Shown here: positions 1-12,204 of the stretch, piece after piece
How positions within the stretch are numbered: the stretch's first letter is position 1
Layout of the letters: the number at the start of each line of letters is the position of its first letter
Assembly: GCA_033239525.1 (NCBI GenBank)
Contig: BSYO01000024.1
Coordinates: 13,325,268 to 13,389,267, forward strand
Source: Nepenthes gracilis
Taxonomy: Eukaryota > Streptophyta > Magnoliopsida > Caryophyllales > Nepenthaceae
Direction: 5' to 3'
DNA: 64,000 bases
Notes under the pieces: model-generated
The model's database searches: none
What the model was told of the DNA's origin: nothing
Seen by the model: only the letters and a program-made list of their open reading frames with translations
Position numbers and translations under genes: made by a program

Positions 1-747
1 CAAGTTTTTATTGTGATACTTATGGGATTTTAGCAGGTGTCATTTTTAAATAAGATTCCGTACATGATTAGTAAACTATTCACATTAATATGATAATAAT
101 ACAATGAACTATAAAATAAAATGTTAGGACGTGACAAAAGGAGTACATTATCCCTGCAACATGTTTTTGATTTGCTTCCCATTTATTGTGGTATCCACTC
201 TGTTGACCTACGATCGATCCTCAGTTGGCCCTCATGCAAATATGGTGTGACCCTTTAGTATTTTTACCACTTTAATGACCTTCTATTTATCGTGGCACCC
301 ATAAAGGAGTGGCCAAAAACCAATAATAATTAACAATGCATGGCTAGAAATGAAAAATGAGATGCAAATGAAGAAATTTACTTGTCTTCGGTGCTCAATC
401 AAGTACTAATATAACAAAAATGGAGTACATTATCTCTGCAACATGTTCTCGATTTGCTTCTCATTTATTTTCATCAAGAACTTAGTAACCAACCGTGCAA
501 TTTTCTATCTATGCTTCTTTGAATACCTTCATTTTTCTTTATATATCCTCTAGACTACACATACCATTTTCCAAATTGCCCTACCCCGACCTCTAGCATA
601 ATCCGATCTCTGACTTCACCCGATAACTATAAAAACATTTGATTTCTTTTTGCATGGCTATGGGAGTTGAAATTGGTAGTTGATTTACTTTCTTTTCAAA
701 ATTGAATTGAGCACCCCCAAAAAAAAGTCAAGAAGGTGAGTTTATCC
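1..747. other. 3' flank of GT90 copy A, no gene
   Basis: AT-rich DNA downstream of the minus-strand GT90 locus A. I see no credible coding region. About 330-740 is related to the 3' flanks of copies C (28700-29118) and D (46610-47016), so it belongs to the duplicated unit. A stretch near 139-188 (pest: 'gagtacattatc' followed by 'tgcaacatgtt') recurs at about 421-470, so this flank carries its own local duplication with a spacing of roughly 280 bp. Confidence 0.6.
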
Positions 748-3700
748 TTATTGGTTTCCTTTTGATTCCCACTCCTCTACTTGCCTTTTGATCTTGGCAT
801 TTTGGTCAAGAAGAGCTTGCAGAGCATTGGGATTGTAGGGAGGAGGCATGGCGCATGGTTTTCTTTGTGCAGGGCCCTCTACCATGGTTTCTAGCTTGTA
901 CATATGCTCCAAGCCATTAGGACCACAACCCCATTTCTCGGAGCACAACTCAACTGCTCCCGGAGGAATAGTCGGTTTATATCTAAATAGCATCCCATAT
1001 TCATTTAACAAATGGAACATATAGTCGTATACATTTTCTATTGATATCCCCTCCTTGGTGAATTTGCTGCCTGCTTGTCCAATCTCCTGTGCCTGCATGT
1101 TGCCACTGAGTTAGGGAAATCAAGAAGAATGTGTACAATATTGGGACTTTTTGAGTTAAAGAAGGATTTGTAATAATTTTGGATGAAAATATTGCCAGAT
1201 ATATACTTGTATAGAGAAGTCTAGATGTCGAAAAACATTTCAATATATAACGGATTAGTTGATAAAATGGCAAAATCCATAAAAATTATTTAATAAGCTC
1301 TGGAAGGAATTTTTTGGGAGTCCCTATGAGAATTTCAAAATCCATGTTATGTTGGCCAATACATATTAATTTTTTTAACTCAACTATATTATTAAATGCT
1401 CAAATCCATACATCATAGATATATATCTAGACTTTTTAAGAAATTTAAATTTACATATTTTTAGATTTACAAATATTTTGATATACAAGTTTTAGAGTGT
1501 AATTTCAATAAATTTGAAAAATATTAAGATTTATTTCCATAAATATTGATTAAAATGTTTCAAATAGTCAAATAAACTATTAAATATTGTTTGCTTTTAG
1601 TATATAATTTCCTATTTGATATTCTCATGAGAAAAATATTTTTTATCCACAATATCTTAGATAGATACATATCATCTGATATAACCGATATCAATATTAA
1701 TATTTTTATCAATGATAAGAACATATAAACCAATCTCTTAGTTATCTACAAACTTATAGTGTGTGTATAGATGATCACCTTGTCAAAATGACTGTTGCCC
1801 CATTCGACTGCAAACTTGATAGATTTACAAATTTGATCAGGGTGGTCACTGATTGGCCAATAGTGTTTCAATGGTACTAGGCTTCTCATGAAGAAGTCGT
1901 AAAAGATGGGATTGACGAGAAGGGTCATTGAATCGCAAGCTAGAATGTACTTGTTACTAACAGACCATGCATTTCCTTCTATATAAATTTTATACCTACA
2001 AAAAATGTAACCAATAGGTAAATGAGATGAAGTAAAGCTATCAAACTACATTATAGTAGTAAGCTCAGAAAAACATATTCACCTGTCAGTACATTGTTTC
2101 GACAAATCTGAATTTTTGAATTCCTCTGCAACCTCTTTAACCCAATCCTGAAAATCCGAGTTCTCGACATCAGTATTGGCTTTTGATAAAACTTAATCAA
2201 GACAGGTTTGACAATATCAATTTCTCTCACTTTTCACTATCATATGAATTAGAAATATTAAGTTACAAATCTTTTGAAGCCAAAATATAAATAATGATAA
2301 AAAAAAAGTTTTGAAAAGGCTCCAAGGCATGTATCAATGTCACTTATTACCAAAAACTAACATTATCACATCACATTTAAATAGAAAGTGCCAAATGCAC
2401 CACAAGTAGTCTAGTATTATCAAGGACAATTATATTTTAAAGTGCTTCTCCTATGTTGGACTTTTTCCTTAAGTCATCTTGAAAATAGACAAAACATTAA
2501 TCAAAAGAAAAATCGGTTACCTGGTCATAGATAGCAGCATTCCAATCTTTCTTAGAATTGCAATTTTTAAGTTTTCCCCTTGCGCCAGTGTTCACGTTTC
2601 CTTTCCAAGAAGCATAGGGTTCCCTATCTGTCCAGTTAGTCATTTTATTGCCTTTTTCAATATCTTTCATCAAGGATACCCATGGCTTTATATTGAGTTC
2701 CGGCCTACAATATAGAAATTCAAACATTTTGTTATTATAGAGCATTTCTCATGATTATACTCAGAAATATCAAAATATTTTTTTTTTTTGACTCTTTGTT
2801 AGGAAGAGCATAAGCTACTTCTTGAACTCAGCTAAATGGTTTTTGTCCTTTCTACTTCATCAGACAACTTATACTATTGCAAATGCTTCTTGGCTCAAGG
2901 AGTGTTTTCTACTTTACATTGGTAAGTTAATATGTTTGCAAAGATGTGTGGATACGATATTTACTTTTATTATAGTATAAAATCAGTCTTGCTCATTGAT
3001 TTAATATCTTAAGCTTTTAAAATAGTTGGCAAATTGAAATAATATCATAGCCTTAATTATCACAATTTTAATTCCTAAAATCTCTCATTTCTCATATACA
3101 TTTTTAGTATATGTCATAGAGCGAACCTATGCCTAATCCGCACTTGAATACCAAAAATGGTATTTGCATGAGGGGGTATGTTAGAGTATAGAACTACAAT
3201 TTGATTTTCGCCTAATAGTTTAAATTTTTAGATCAATTGTTTTTTACAATTTTTACTTCTTCCAAAATTATAAGTTTTCAAGATGGCCAAAGTAGCCTAT
3301 GAAAGAATTTTCTAATTGGAAAAAGGCGTATTGTCCATGAAAATGTGAAAAAATTTTGAGTACAAAGAAGACTTTACCAACCCCAGAAGGACCAATCGGG
3401 AAAAATAATATCAAATGTAGAAGTCGCTTCCACAAAAATGAAATAATACTGGCACTTTTGTAATGTTTGATCCCATATATAGATCTTTCTTGATCGATGG
3501 TTGATCATGACACTGGAACATCAAATCCAAGTCAGGCAACTGTCCAGGATACAATTTTAGAAGCTGCAAAACTCCCCATAATGTAAGCACATCCCTCGTC
3601 TGAAAAGCCTTGTCATACTGCTTGACATAGGCTGTTCCATTAACAATAACGAGCCGAAAATGTGCGAATTGCTTCGCACTTTCAACCATTTCCAGTGTGA

Positions 3701-4366
3701 TTCCTTTCTTCTTCCACGGTTGTAGGTCTTCATGGATCCACCGGAAGTAGTCAGGACATTGGTGGTGGCTCAGCCGTTCGGCTGAGTCTCCTGGCGGCAG
3801 GTAATTTGCTGGACAGGTTAGTGTTGTGTTGGTCGTGGTGCAATTGAAAAGATACTCATCTCTCAATGGGTAACCAGGGGATACTCTGAATAACATCTGA
3901 AATGAAACTCCTGCAAAAGTGGACTACACCAATGGATCAAATGCATGAGTATTTTTTTGAAAATTCATGAACAGTATGCTTTATTCTAATACAAAATTTT
4001 TATTCTATTTTTTCATAAAATATTGCGTGTAATCCAAGCATAAAAAATAATTTTTCTATTTTTTCATATTTTTTTTAAAAATCAAACACACCATTAAAAT
4101 GATCAAATATAACAGAGACTGTTCTGCGATTTGAAAAACAATTAGTAATGACTGAACATAAGAATTTGATTGTGAGAAAGATGAATTACCATATCAATCC
4201 AGCGAGTGGGAGCGATGGTTCCAACAAGGAAGACGACAAGCAAGAAAGACGCAGTCGTCGCACAGAAAACCCTGGACGACGACGTCTCAGGCCATCTTAC
4301 TACCTCCAAAGCTCTGATGAATGGTTTACTCAGTCGCAGTCGGGATCTATGAGCCAGTTTTTCCAT
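748..4366 (-). pseudogene. GT90 (DUF821/CAP10) glycosyltransferase, copy A, frameshifted
   Basis: A relative of the plant O-glucosyltransferase rumi-like family (GT90, CAP10 domain), expected to be a Golgi or ER type II membrane enzyme. Six exons by comparison with copy B: 4366-4190, 3896-3378, 2704-2521, 2147-2083, 1995-1779 and 1092-748, all with GT-AG borders. Exon 1 encodes a basic N-terminus and a membrane segment. Exon 2 has the CPDYFRWIHEDL and PDLDLMFQCHD blocks, exon 3 has REPYASWKGN, and exon 5 has AWSVSNKYILACDS and HYWPI. Exon 2 is 519 bp instead of 518: one extra T near 3418-3421 shifts the frame just after FHFCGSD and brings an early stop, before exons 3-6. Everything else reads cleanly, so the break is recent or could be a base-calling error. 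If real, the product would lose the C-terminal half of the domain. Confidence 0.85.
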
Positions 4367-4470
4367 TAATTAATCAATCGCGGCATCCACTGAAATTGTT
4401 ACTTTCTTCGTAGCGAGTCGCCCGAGACGACCAGGAGGAGGAAGAAGAGAGGCGTGTCTTTCTGGCTTGT

Positions 4471-4562
4471 CGAAGGAACGATGCATCCCATAATAAAACG
4501 TTTGGCGAAAGAACGGCGAAGGAACGATGCATCCCATAATAAAACGTTTGGCGAAAGAACGG
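4471..4562. repeat. 46-bp tandem duplication in the copy A promoter
   Basis: Two near-perfect 46-bp copies (4471-4516 and 4517-4562), each beginning cgaaggaacgatgcatccca, lie 105-200 bp upstream of the copy A start codon. Copies B and D have a single version. At the point where B and D read ttttata (TATAAAA on the gene strand), both A repeats read cccata, so the likely TATA box is lost in A. Confidence 0.8.
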
Positions 4563-6913
4563 CATGTGTGCAATTTCTTACAAATAAAGGGGTGAAATAG
4601 CAATTAATAAACTTTTAATTAGCGAGTTGATTCTTCGCCGAAGTGGAACGTGGGAAACATTGTATAATATGTCAAATTTATTTATTTATTGTTATTGAAC
4701 TATTATAAAAGATATATAATTATTATATTAAAAATAAATTAAAAATAATTTTAATTATCACCTTAATAGAAGATAAGATAAAATAAAAATATTTAAGATA
4801 TAAACTAAAGAAGCGTATGTAATAGTATAGGAGTTAGTCGTGATTAAATAAAGAAATTAAATATAAATATAAAAAAATTTGATTAATATAATAAAAAAAT
4901 AATTTAAAATTACTTGTAATTTTGAATGATATTACGTTAAATAAGGTGGAGTAATAAAATTTATGTAGTTAATTATGAATTATAAGGCTTTATTAATATT
5001 GCATTAATTTTTTAATAGTAATTAAGTTTGACATTAATGATAATCCTCTCTCCATTTAATTAAGTCAGAATACAGTGACGTGACAACTACGCAGCAATAT
5101 CAATAAGATTCACGGATCTGGCCAAAGGACTAAGACGCTTCACATTAAAAAAAACAAAAAAACAAAGGAAGACTTATTTTTATTATTAATTATAATTTAA
5201 TTATTTTAATAAATTTTTTAATATTTAAAAAATAAATAAATTATAATTATTTATTAAAAAATAAATATTTTATTATATTTATATAATAATTTAAATTCTT
5301 AAAATATATCAAAGGTGTTTATATTTATCAACATATTATATTTTTTAATTAATATTTATTATAATTTCATATTACATCTCTAAAAATATAAAAATATATT
5401 TTAGATAAATTATATCGATATAATACTAAAATATTATTGGTGGAGAACTACCAAAGAGATGGCATGGAGAGTTACCAAACACTTCTTTTTTTTTTTTTTT
5501 TGGGTAAGTGAGCTACCAAACACATGGTTAGGCAATTAAATTACTAAATTATTGGTTGCGCCCATTCACCAACGACGTAATCAATATTTAGCTATTGCCT
5601 ATGACCATAATTTTTTATAACTTTCAAAGGGCTTTTTAGTAAATTTCCATAGGATATTTATAAATTGCTCTTTTAAGTTTAAGAAATATTTTTAAAAACA
5701 TTTTTGAATAATTTGATATTTATTTATTTATTTATTTATTTTTATAAAATTATCAAAATAAATGGATACAACATAATTATTCTTTTCTTAAAATCTTTTA
5801 TCGATTCAAAATTTAATATTTTCATGTTAAAACCATGGTAAATAATAGGCAAATGTAATTTTAGAATTTTAAAATTACTAACTTTGTAAAAAATAAATAA
5901 ATAAACAATTAAGTTTAGGCTTATTCTCTGCCATAAAGTAAAATTTTATCTACCATATATGCGTTGAAGTAGGAGCACAATTAACTTTTGTAAAATACCA
6001 AAAGCAAAATAAAAAATTTGACATTTGATCGGTCTTATCAACTAATATTCGATCCGCCTCCATACCCATTGTCAGTCACCCCAACTCCCCTAACTCACAG
6101 TCGATTTGTAAATCATTATATCATTTAACGAATTAACAGTGACCGAAAATCTTTCTTGACCGTAAAATGGCAAATACCGTCAAAAATATGACTAACAGAA
6201 ACATACACTATATTCAATAATAAATAACTATTAATTTTTTTTTCTTACCATTTCCTATTCCTTCTAACCAAGAGTTAGACTAGCCTTTCATTAGGAGAGA
6301 TTATTATTATACAAAAATAATTCTCACGAATAAAAACAGATGCCGACCTATCACAAAAAACAAAGAACGAAGATTCGTTGTTGAAAGGCAAGAGGTGCAG
6401 AAGCTACAAATCTAATTGACTAGTGAATGATAGGACAAAAGGAAGCACCAACTATTCAATGATAAACTAACATTCATCCAACACTATATTTAATTATTCT
6501 AATAAAATAATATAGAAATAAAATAATTATTTTTAAAAAATAAAATAAAATAAAATTTAAAATTAATATTTTATTATTTAATTAATCACTTAAAATTGGT
6601 CAAATTAAATTAAAAATTAATTTTTTAATATTTGATATAAAATAATAGCAAGAGAATTATTTATGTAATTGGTATAAAATAGCTCTTTTATCTTTACCTA
6701 GAAAAATAATATTTTAGTATATACTAGAAGGTTCAAATATATTTCAACAACATCGAGTCACTTAATCAACATGGTCTTACTATTTCAAAACTTTATAAGA
6801 TTTATTTAAGGTATAGTAACTTAATCAATATGGTCTTATCAGTTTAAAATTTTATAAGACTTATTTAAAGTATATAAGTATTATAGACGAATATGATAAA
6901 AAAATATTATGCA
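4563..6913. other. AT-rich spacer upstream of copy A, no gene
   Basis: Very AT-rich upstream spacer with no plausible coding sequence. It is alignable by eye with 21889-23725 and 29801-31915. For example, the stretch around 5085-5150 matches 22095-22160 and 52560-52620, and 6365-6480 matches 14720-14850 and 31410-31530. It contains the empty site for the solo LTR found in units B and D (near 4865). A poly-T run at about 5487-5503 is unique to this copy. Confidence 0.6.
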
Positions 6914-8010
6914 TGATGGGTCCAATAATACCATGGGTCAACCCAATCTCAGGTCCAACCATCATCATAACAAGAGGTCCAGCAAGCAATGGATGAAGTA
7001 TCAGGAAGGTGATCAATCTAATCCAACTCAGACGCCATTGTAGCAACCAAGATAAGGCCCAAGGAGTAATGGGCCAAATGAACAAGTATAAGCGGCCCAA
7101 GTGGCAACGCAGTCAGACGGACCAATTTTAAAAACTCTTGGTTAGGTACCTAATAAAGCGATCAGAGTATGCGCCTATGGCGGTCAGAGTATGCTATGCC
7201 CTACACCACCTAAAGCCTTCTGACGACTAGATCGATAGGACTACGCATGACCTCTACACTAAAGTAAGGCGACGCCTAACGAAGGCTTCTCTTGTCAACA
7301 CCCCAGTGACCAGTGAACTTAGAAGAGGCATCTGTCGCAGACCATGGCACAAGATCATTTTCCATGAAACATTACAAATACCCCTCACTACCACAAAGTA
7401 AGGGGGTCCTTATCTAGCAACTTTCAAGAGCACTACCTAATACCCTCAAGGCCCTCTTCGGTTTAGAGAAAATCCTTCGACCCCCAAAAGTGTAAAGAGA
7501 GAACCAAGGTCTCTCCCTTGGATATAGCTTCTTCCCTCTTTATCAGTAGTGAGCCACTCCATGAGTACATTATTAGTAAACCACGTACCAAGTGCACCCC
7601 TATTGAGCCACTAACAGAGTGCATTCCTAGTGAGCCACGCACCAAGTATAATCTTAGTGAGTTACTGACCGCGTGCAACCAAGCAGAACCCCAGACCTCC
7701 AACTCTCTAACTGCCCCCCGTCAAGCTCATTACAGGAGCCCAATCCTCTTCTCACATTCCTTTATACATGTAACTCTACATTTTTTACATCTTTTTGACA
7801 TTTTTCTATCTTTGGGAAAAGATTTCCGACTTGAATGTTGAAAATTAATCGGGGAGTGAGTCCCACTAATTTTCTGACCTCTTTTTGTAATTTGTAGTAT
7901 GTAGATTTTAGGTTAGTAGAGACGAAGACCAAACCCACTTTAATTTGACTCGAAGTGAAAGATCTAGTGTTTCTTATTCCGTACCACAACTCGAGACTGG
8001 AGACGCATCA
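6914..8010 (+). repeat. 5' LTR of the 6.9-kb gypsy element
   Basis: A 1097-bp LTR bounded by TGATG...CATCA. A TATA-like tacaaatacc at about 7374 resembles the promoter motif in the solo LTRs at 21391 and 51932. The 3' portion matches the tail of the element (9953-10260). Short open frames in this region are not credible genes. Confidence 0.75.
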
Positions 8011-8027
8011 TTGGTGCCGTCTGTGGG
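8011..8027 (+). other. Primer binding site
   Basis: The sequence ttggtgccgtctgtggg directly follows the 5' LTR end, the position of a minus-strand primer binding site. The same site with one base changed (ttggcgccgtctgtgg) follows the 5' LTR of the Tat element at 54239. The priming tRNA was not assigned. Confidence 0.7.
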
Positions 8028-8389
8028 AAAAGACTAAAAGTTTGATTATCACTCACCAACTAAACAAATACTGCTAATGCCAATAGTCCAACACACACCT
8101 CAGCTAGAAACGACACTTCCTTTGGCAACGATCCCCAGTGATACCCAAGGAGACATGTAGCCTCCAACCGGCATGGCTATGGCCGTGGGCTAAGGGTTCC
8201 CTCTCCCCCCCACGCGATGCTCGCACTCAGAGGAAAGGATTTGAAGGAAGTGTGGTCGGTCGGATCACGTGTCACTAGCCCATTTTCCTTGGCATTAAGA
8301 AGGATCCGAGTTAAACAACCGGCTTCCAGAAGGAGCTCTAGTTCACTTCTGAAGTGCTGAAACAGAGACCAAGGGAAGATCTGCACCAC

Positions 8390-9240
8390 CATTGCAATGA
8401 CCAATGACCCACAAGTTGTGGAGAAGGCTCTTGCGACATTTGACGGCCACGGGAGGATGTCCAACTAATCCACACCCCTCGTCAAAGTGTCCAAAGGTGA
8501 GGACCCCCCTCGACGTTTTAATGGTCGCATCCTCCCCTTGGGCGAAAGAGGAACTAGAGGAGGCACGACTGTACAGATTAGAGGATGGTGTCGACAGAGA
8601 TGCCACCAACCTGGGAAGTTTGCCGTTCACGAGAGAGATTCAGTCTCAAGTGCTCTCCCACGATCTCTTAATACCGTCCATGGAGCCATATGGTGGGGGT
8701 TTCAACCCAGTCAATCACCTGCACCGTTTTTGAGCCTTAATAGGCTCCTGGGGCTTGAACGAAACCACTATGTGCATGAGCTCCCCCATGACGCTTCGAG
8801 GAGACACTCGGATTTGGTTTTATCACAGCCAACTAGGCTCCATCCAGACATTCCAAGAGCTTAATGATGATTTTGTGTCCTACTTTGCCACCAACCCGAT
8901 GAAGAGGAAGGCAAATCACATCGAAACTCGGTATCTCAATTGATGATTGAGGAAGGAAACAAGAACCCACAAGGGGACCAAGATTTGAAGATGAAACCTC
9001 CCAAAGGACTCTGAGACCAACATCCTCAAGAAGATTTTGGAAGAAGAGTTTTTCAAGTGGCCGAAGCCCGTTAAGAACCTGAAGGCAGGAGACCCCTCGA
9101 AGTATTATATCTACCATCGGTCTTCGGGCCATGACATGAAGACTATCAAAAGTTGTAACAAGAGATCGAGAGACTAATCTAAAAAAGGCACCTCGCTGAG
9201 TTCCTATAGAGATTGGGGCAGACCCTCGATGGTGTAGGGT
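8390..9240 (+). pseudogene. gag fragment of the gypsy element, multiply broken
   Basis: Remnant of the retrotransposon capsid gene. Around 8690-8930, pieces in different frames match the gag core of the element at 53063. FNPVNHLHRF corresponds to DPVDHLDHF, and MTLRGDTRIWFYH corresponds to LTLKGDARIWFHH. The frame switches between 8733 and 8755, and stop codons occur throughout. No zinc knuckle is recognisable. It cannot encode a working capsid. Confidence 0.7.
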
Positions 9241-9268
9241 GAAGGCAAAGTGAGGGAACCACAGGAAT

Positions 9269-9952
9269 CCTTGAACCAGGAAGTTTCCCCCACGCTACAG
9301 TCTCATCCCAGTAAGGAACAAACAATCTAGCCTCAGAATTGAAAGTGTCCATCCCCTTGGCATCCCCAAACCACTGAGATGTCTAGGGGATGCCCAAGAT
9401 GTGACCGGGACACACAGTGAACCATCAACAGCTTCTTTCCTCTCTATCCATAGTGAACTACTCCATGAGTGCACATTTAGTGAGTCACTTACTAAGTACA
9501 CTTCTAATGAGCCACTTTACGAGTGTACCCCTAGTGAGCCATTTACCAAGTGTAATCTTAGTGAGCCACCGACCACATGCAACCAAGTAGGAGCCTAGAC
9601 CTAGTCACATCCTTGAACCAGGAAGTTTCCCCCATGCTATAGCCTCGTCCCAGTAAGGAACATACGACCTAGCCTCAGAATTGAGAGTCTCCATCCACTT
9701 GGCATCCCCTAACCACTGAGATGTCCAAGGGATGCCAAAGATATGACCAGGACGCACAACGAACCATCAATAGCTTCTTCCCTTTCTATCCATAGTGAGC
9801 TACTCCGTGAGTGCACCTTTAGTGAGTTACTTACCAAATATGCCTCTAGTGAGCCACTTCATGAGTGTACCCCAAGTGAGCAATTTACCAAGTGCAATAT
9901 TAGTAAGTTACCGACCACGTGCAACCAAGTAGGAGCCTAGACCTCCAACTCT
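9269..9952 (+). repeat. 342-bp direct tandem duplication in the 3' part of the element
   Basis: Two adjacent copies (9269-9610 and 9611-9952), each starting ccttgaaccaggaagtttcc. The second half of each copy (from about 9425 and 9770) is related to 7525-7690 of the 5' LTR, so the duplication joins an internal segment to LTR sequence. The repeat in turn contains short imperfect units of the type agtgagccact...gagtg. Confidence 0.75.
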
Positions 9953-10260
9953 TTGAGCCTCCCTCATCGAGCGCATTATAAGAGTTCAATCGTTCTCTCA
10001 CATCCCCTATATAATGCAATCATGTATTCTCTTATATCATACTTATATCTTTTTATCTATTGAAAAAAATTTTTAATTGATTGTTGGATGATAAATTGAG
10101 AAATGAGTCTCGTCATTCCTCTAATTTCTTATTTATAATCTATAATGCGCAGGCTCTAGTTTAGTAGAGGTGAAGATCGAACGCGCTTTAATTCGATTCG
10201 TAGTGAAAAATCAAATGGCTTCCTAATCTGTACCATAACCCGAATACCAAGGATGCATCA
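9419..10260 (+). repeat. 3' LTR remnant, 5'-truncated and rearranged
   Basis: Similarity to the 5' LTR begins near 9420 and continues, with the tandem duplication, to the terminal CATCA at 10260. The first roughly 600 bp of an intact LTR are missing, so the element lost its internal region and part of this LTR through deletion and duplication. Confidence 0.6.
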
Positions 10261-10265
10261 ATGCC

Positions 10266-11390
10266 AATTGTTTTTGGAAAGGGTACAATCACAAGTATAA
10301 TTAACTAATTTGGTTCAACTCGGCTCGAATTATAATTTTTTTTATAAATATATTTTTTATCTTGAATAAATATTAAATTTTAAAAATTATTTCAATTGAT
10401 TATATTTCCATATAATAAAAATTTTTATATAAAATTTTGTTATTTAAATATATACTTTGATAGTATTAAAACTTTTTAAATATTTTATATTTTTAATCAT
10501 TATTTATATATTTATAAATTTAAAAAATATTTAAAAATTAAAAAAAAATATTTATGTCTTAATCTAAATCAATCTAATTTAAATTATGAATATATCCGGC
10601 CAAACGTGACTAAAGTGATTATAAACTTTTGTCTAAATCTAATCCATATCCGACTCCAATTATATTTTAATTAGATCTAGTTTTGGTTAAGAGTAAATAA
10701 AAAAATATTAAATAGTTATTTCTTAACAATCATAATAAAAAATATTAAGGGATGTTTTCTTTTATTCATTATTTTGAATGAATAATAATTCCTTTTAAAA
10801 TTGTTATTTTTTCTATTGAAATAATTAAACAACAAAATAAGATAAAAATAAAAATTTTACTCTATCCTACCAAATACATATATACATATACAATTTTATT
10901 CACTTATTTAATATTTGTATATTTTATATATTATACAGGTATTTTGATATTATAGATTTTATATTACTATATTTCATAATTTGAGTGAGAATATTATATT
11001 TAAAATTTGATTAATTGATGTAATCAAAACAATTAACTAGTCCCAAATGACCATGTTAACTAGTTAAATCAACTTGATTACCATTCAAATTTTTACTAAA
11101 CAAATTTAATCCATTCGAATCAAGTTATAACTTATACAATTTTATTTTATTTATTTATTCAACATTATATATTTTATATATTATGCAAATATTTGACATT
11201 ATAGATTTTATACCACTATATTTTACATTTTAGATGAACATATTCCGTTAAAAAGCCAATTAACCGATATAACCTATGCAGTAAACCAGACCAGATTGAC
11301 CAATTAATCTGTTAAATAGGTTCAATTACCCTTCAAATTTTTCTTAAACCAGTTTAATCAACCCTGGTTAAAAAATTAGTTCAAATATCT
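10266..11390. other. AT-rich spacer (continuation of unit A) with a 246-bp tandem duplication
   Basis: Continues the spacer interrupted at 6913 and matches 15190-16135 and 23735-24425. Two copies of a 246-bp segment lie at 10891-11136 and 11137-about 11385, each containing a run like attttatatattatgcaa followed by an amino-acid-free AT tract. The other spacers have this segment once (near 15975, 27025 and 32700). No gene seen. Confidence 0.65.
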
Positions 11391-12204
11391 CCCCCAAAAC
11401 AAAGAAAAAAAAAAGTCATTGAAATGCAATCCAAAAGTGGATTCGGGGGGCGTCCAGCGCTGGGGGCGTTGGACGCCGTCCAGTGTTCCATTTGGGCCGT
11501 TGGATTCTCATCCAACGGTCTACGCGTTTTTACGGCGAGAGTTAATCGCGGCCGTCGGATTTTTCAATTTTATCTAACGGATGAGATTAACTCCCGCTTG
11601 ATAAGATCGTGGTCGTTTATTGTGTCCAATCCGACGGCTGAAAAAAGAGTGCACAGTAACCCTAAAATTTGAACGCAGAAACACTGGCCCGGCCGTCATT
11701 TCCACTGTGTCCTGAAGCTTCTTCCTCTCTGCAAACTCCTCTCCTCTCCATCTTCGTAGGCGATTTGGTGATTCCACTGTCTCCCGAAGCTTCTTCCTCT
11801 GCGTCTGCGTTTGCAAACTCCTCTCTCCTCCTCTCCTCTCCAGCTTCGATCTGTTCTCCTGTGTGCTTCGCGCCTAATCCTTGTCGTCCGGCACTCTAAT
11901 CTGGTAAATTCTTCTCCCTTTTACATCTGAAGCGTTGTTATTTGTTATGTGCGCACCATATCTGCCCTAATCTGCAGCTTGAGAGAGAGAGAGGGACGAC
12001 GAGAAGCCTAATCGGAAGACAGATTCTTTCCCCCTAAACAAAATTATTTTATTTTTTTTAAAAAAATTAGGTCGTTAAATTTTTAACCCAGATTTTTTTA
12101 TTGTGAAAATATGTGAAAAAATTTTAACCCAGATTTTTATTGTGAAAAATTAGGTCGTTAATATGTGAAAATATTATTTAGCTATATTGGGCTTTTTTTT
12201 TTTT
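11391..12204 (+). other. GC-richer promoter/5'UTR-like segment of an inserted mosaic
   Basis: Base composition changes abruptly from the AT-rich spacer. The segment has a short hairpin (ccgttggat/atccaacgg, 11497-11518), then a CT-rich stretch with a 75-bp imperfect duplication (about 11698-11757 and 11774-11848). It then has a possible splice donor (ctggtaaattctt at 11900) and a GA run (11984-11995). This looks like the promoter and leader of a plant gene, but no coding exon follows. At 12060-12170 local repeats of an aattaggtcgttaa motif appear, then a poly-T tract. A captured or retained leader is possible, and its source is unknown. Confidence 0.4.

Larger units (their letters stand above)
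6914..10260 (+). mobile_element. Degenerate Ty3/gypsy (Tat-like) LTR element
   Basis: A 3.35-kb insertion absent from the equivalent spacers (for example around 15175-15200 and 23715-23735). It starts TGATG and ends CATCA, the inverted ends typical of an LTR element. It is flanked by atgca (6909-6913) and atgcc (10261-10265), an aged 5-bp target duplication. It has a 5' LTR, a primer binding site, a damaged gag segment and a 3' LTR-related tail. The protease, RT, RNase H and integrase are missing. The + orientation follows from the LTR, PBS and gag order. Ends and PBS resemble the large Tat element at 53063, so they belong to one lineage but not one recent family. Confidence 0.8.

Noticed and set aside
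11424..11899. Plus-strand frames that could be a first exon (82 and 76 residues)
   Set aside because: CT-rich leader-like sequence with internal duplication. The translations are Ser/Leu/Pro-rich, with no exon downstream to join.
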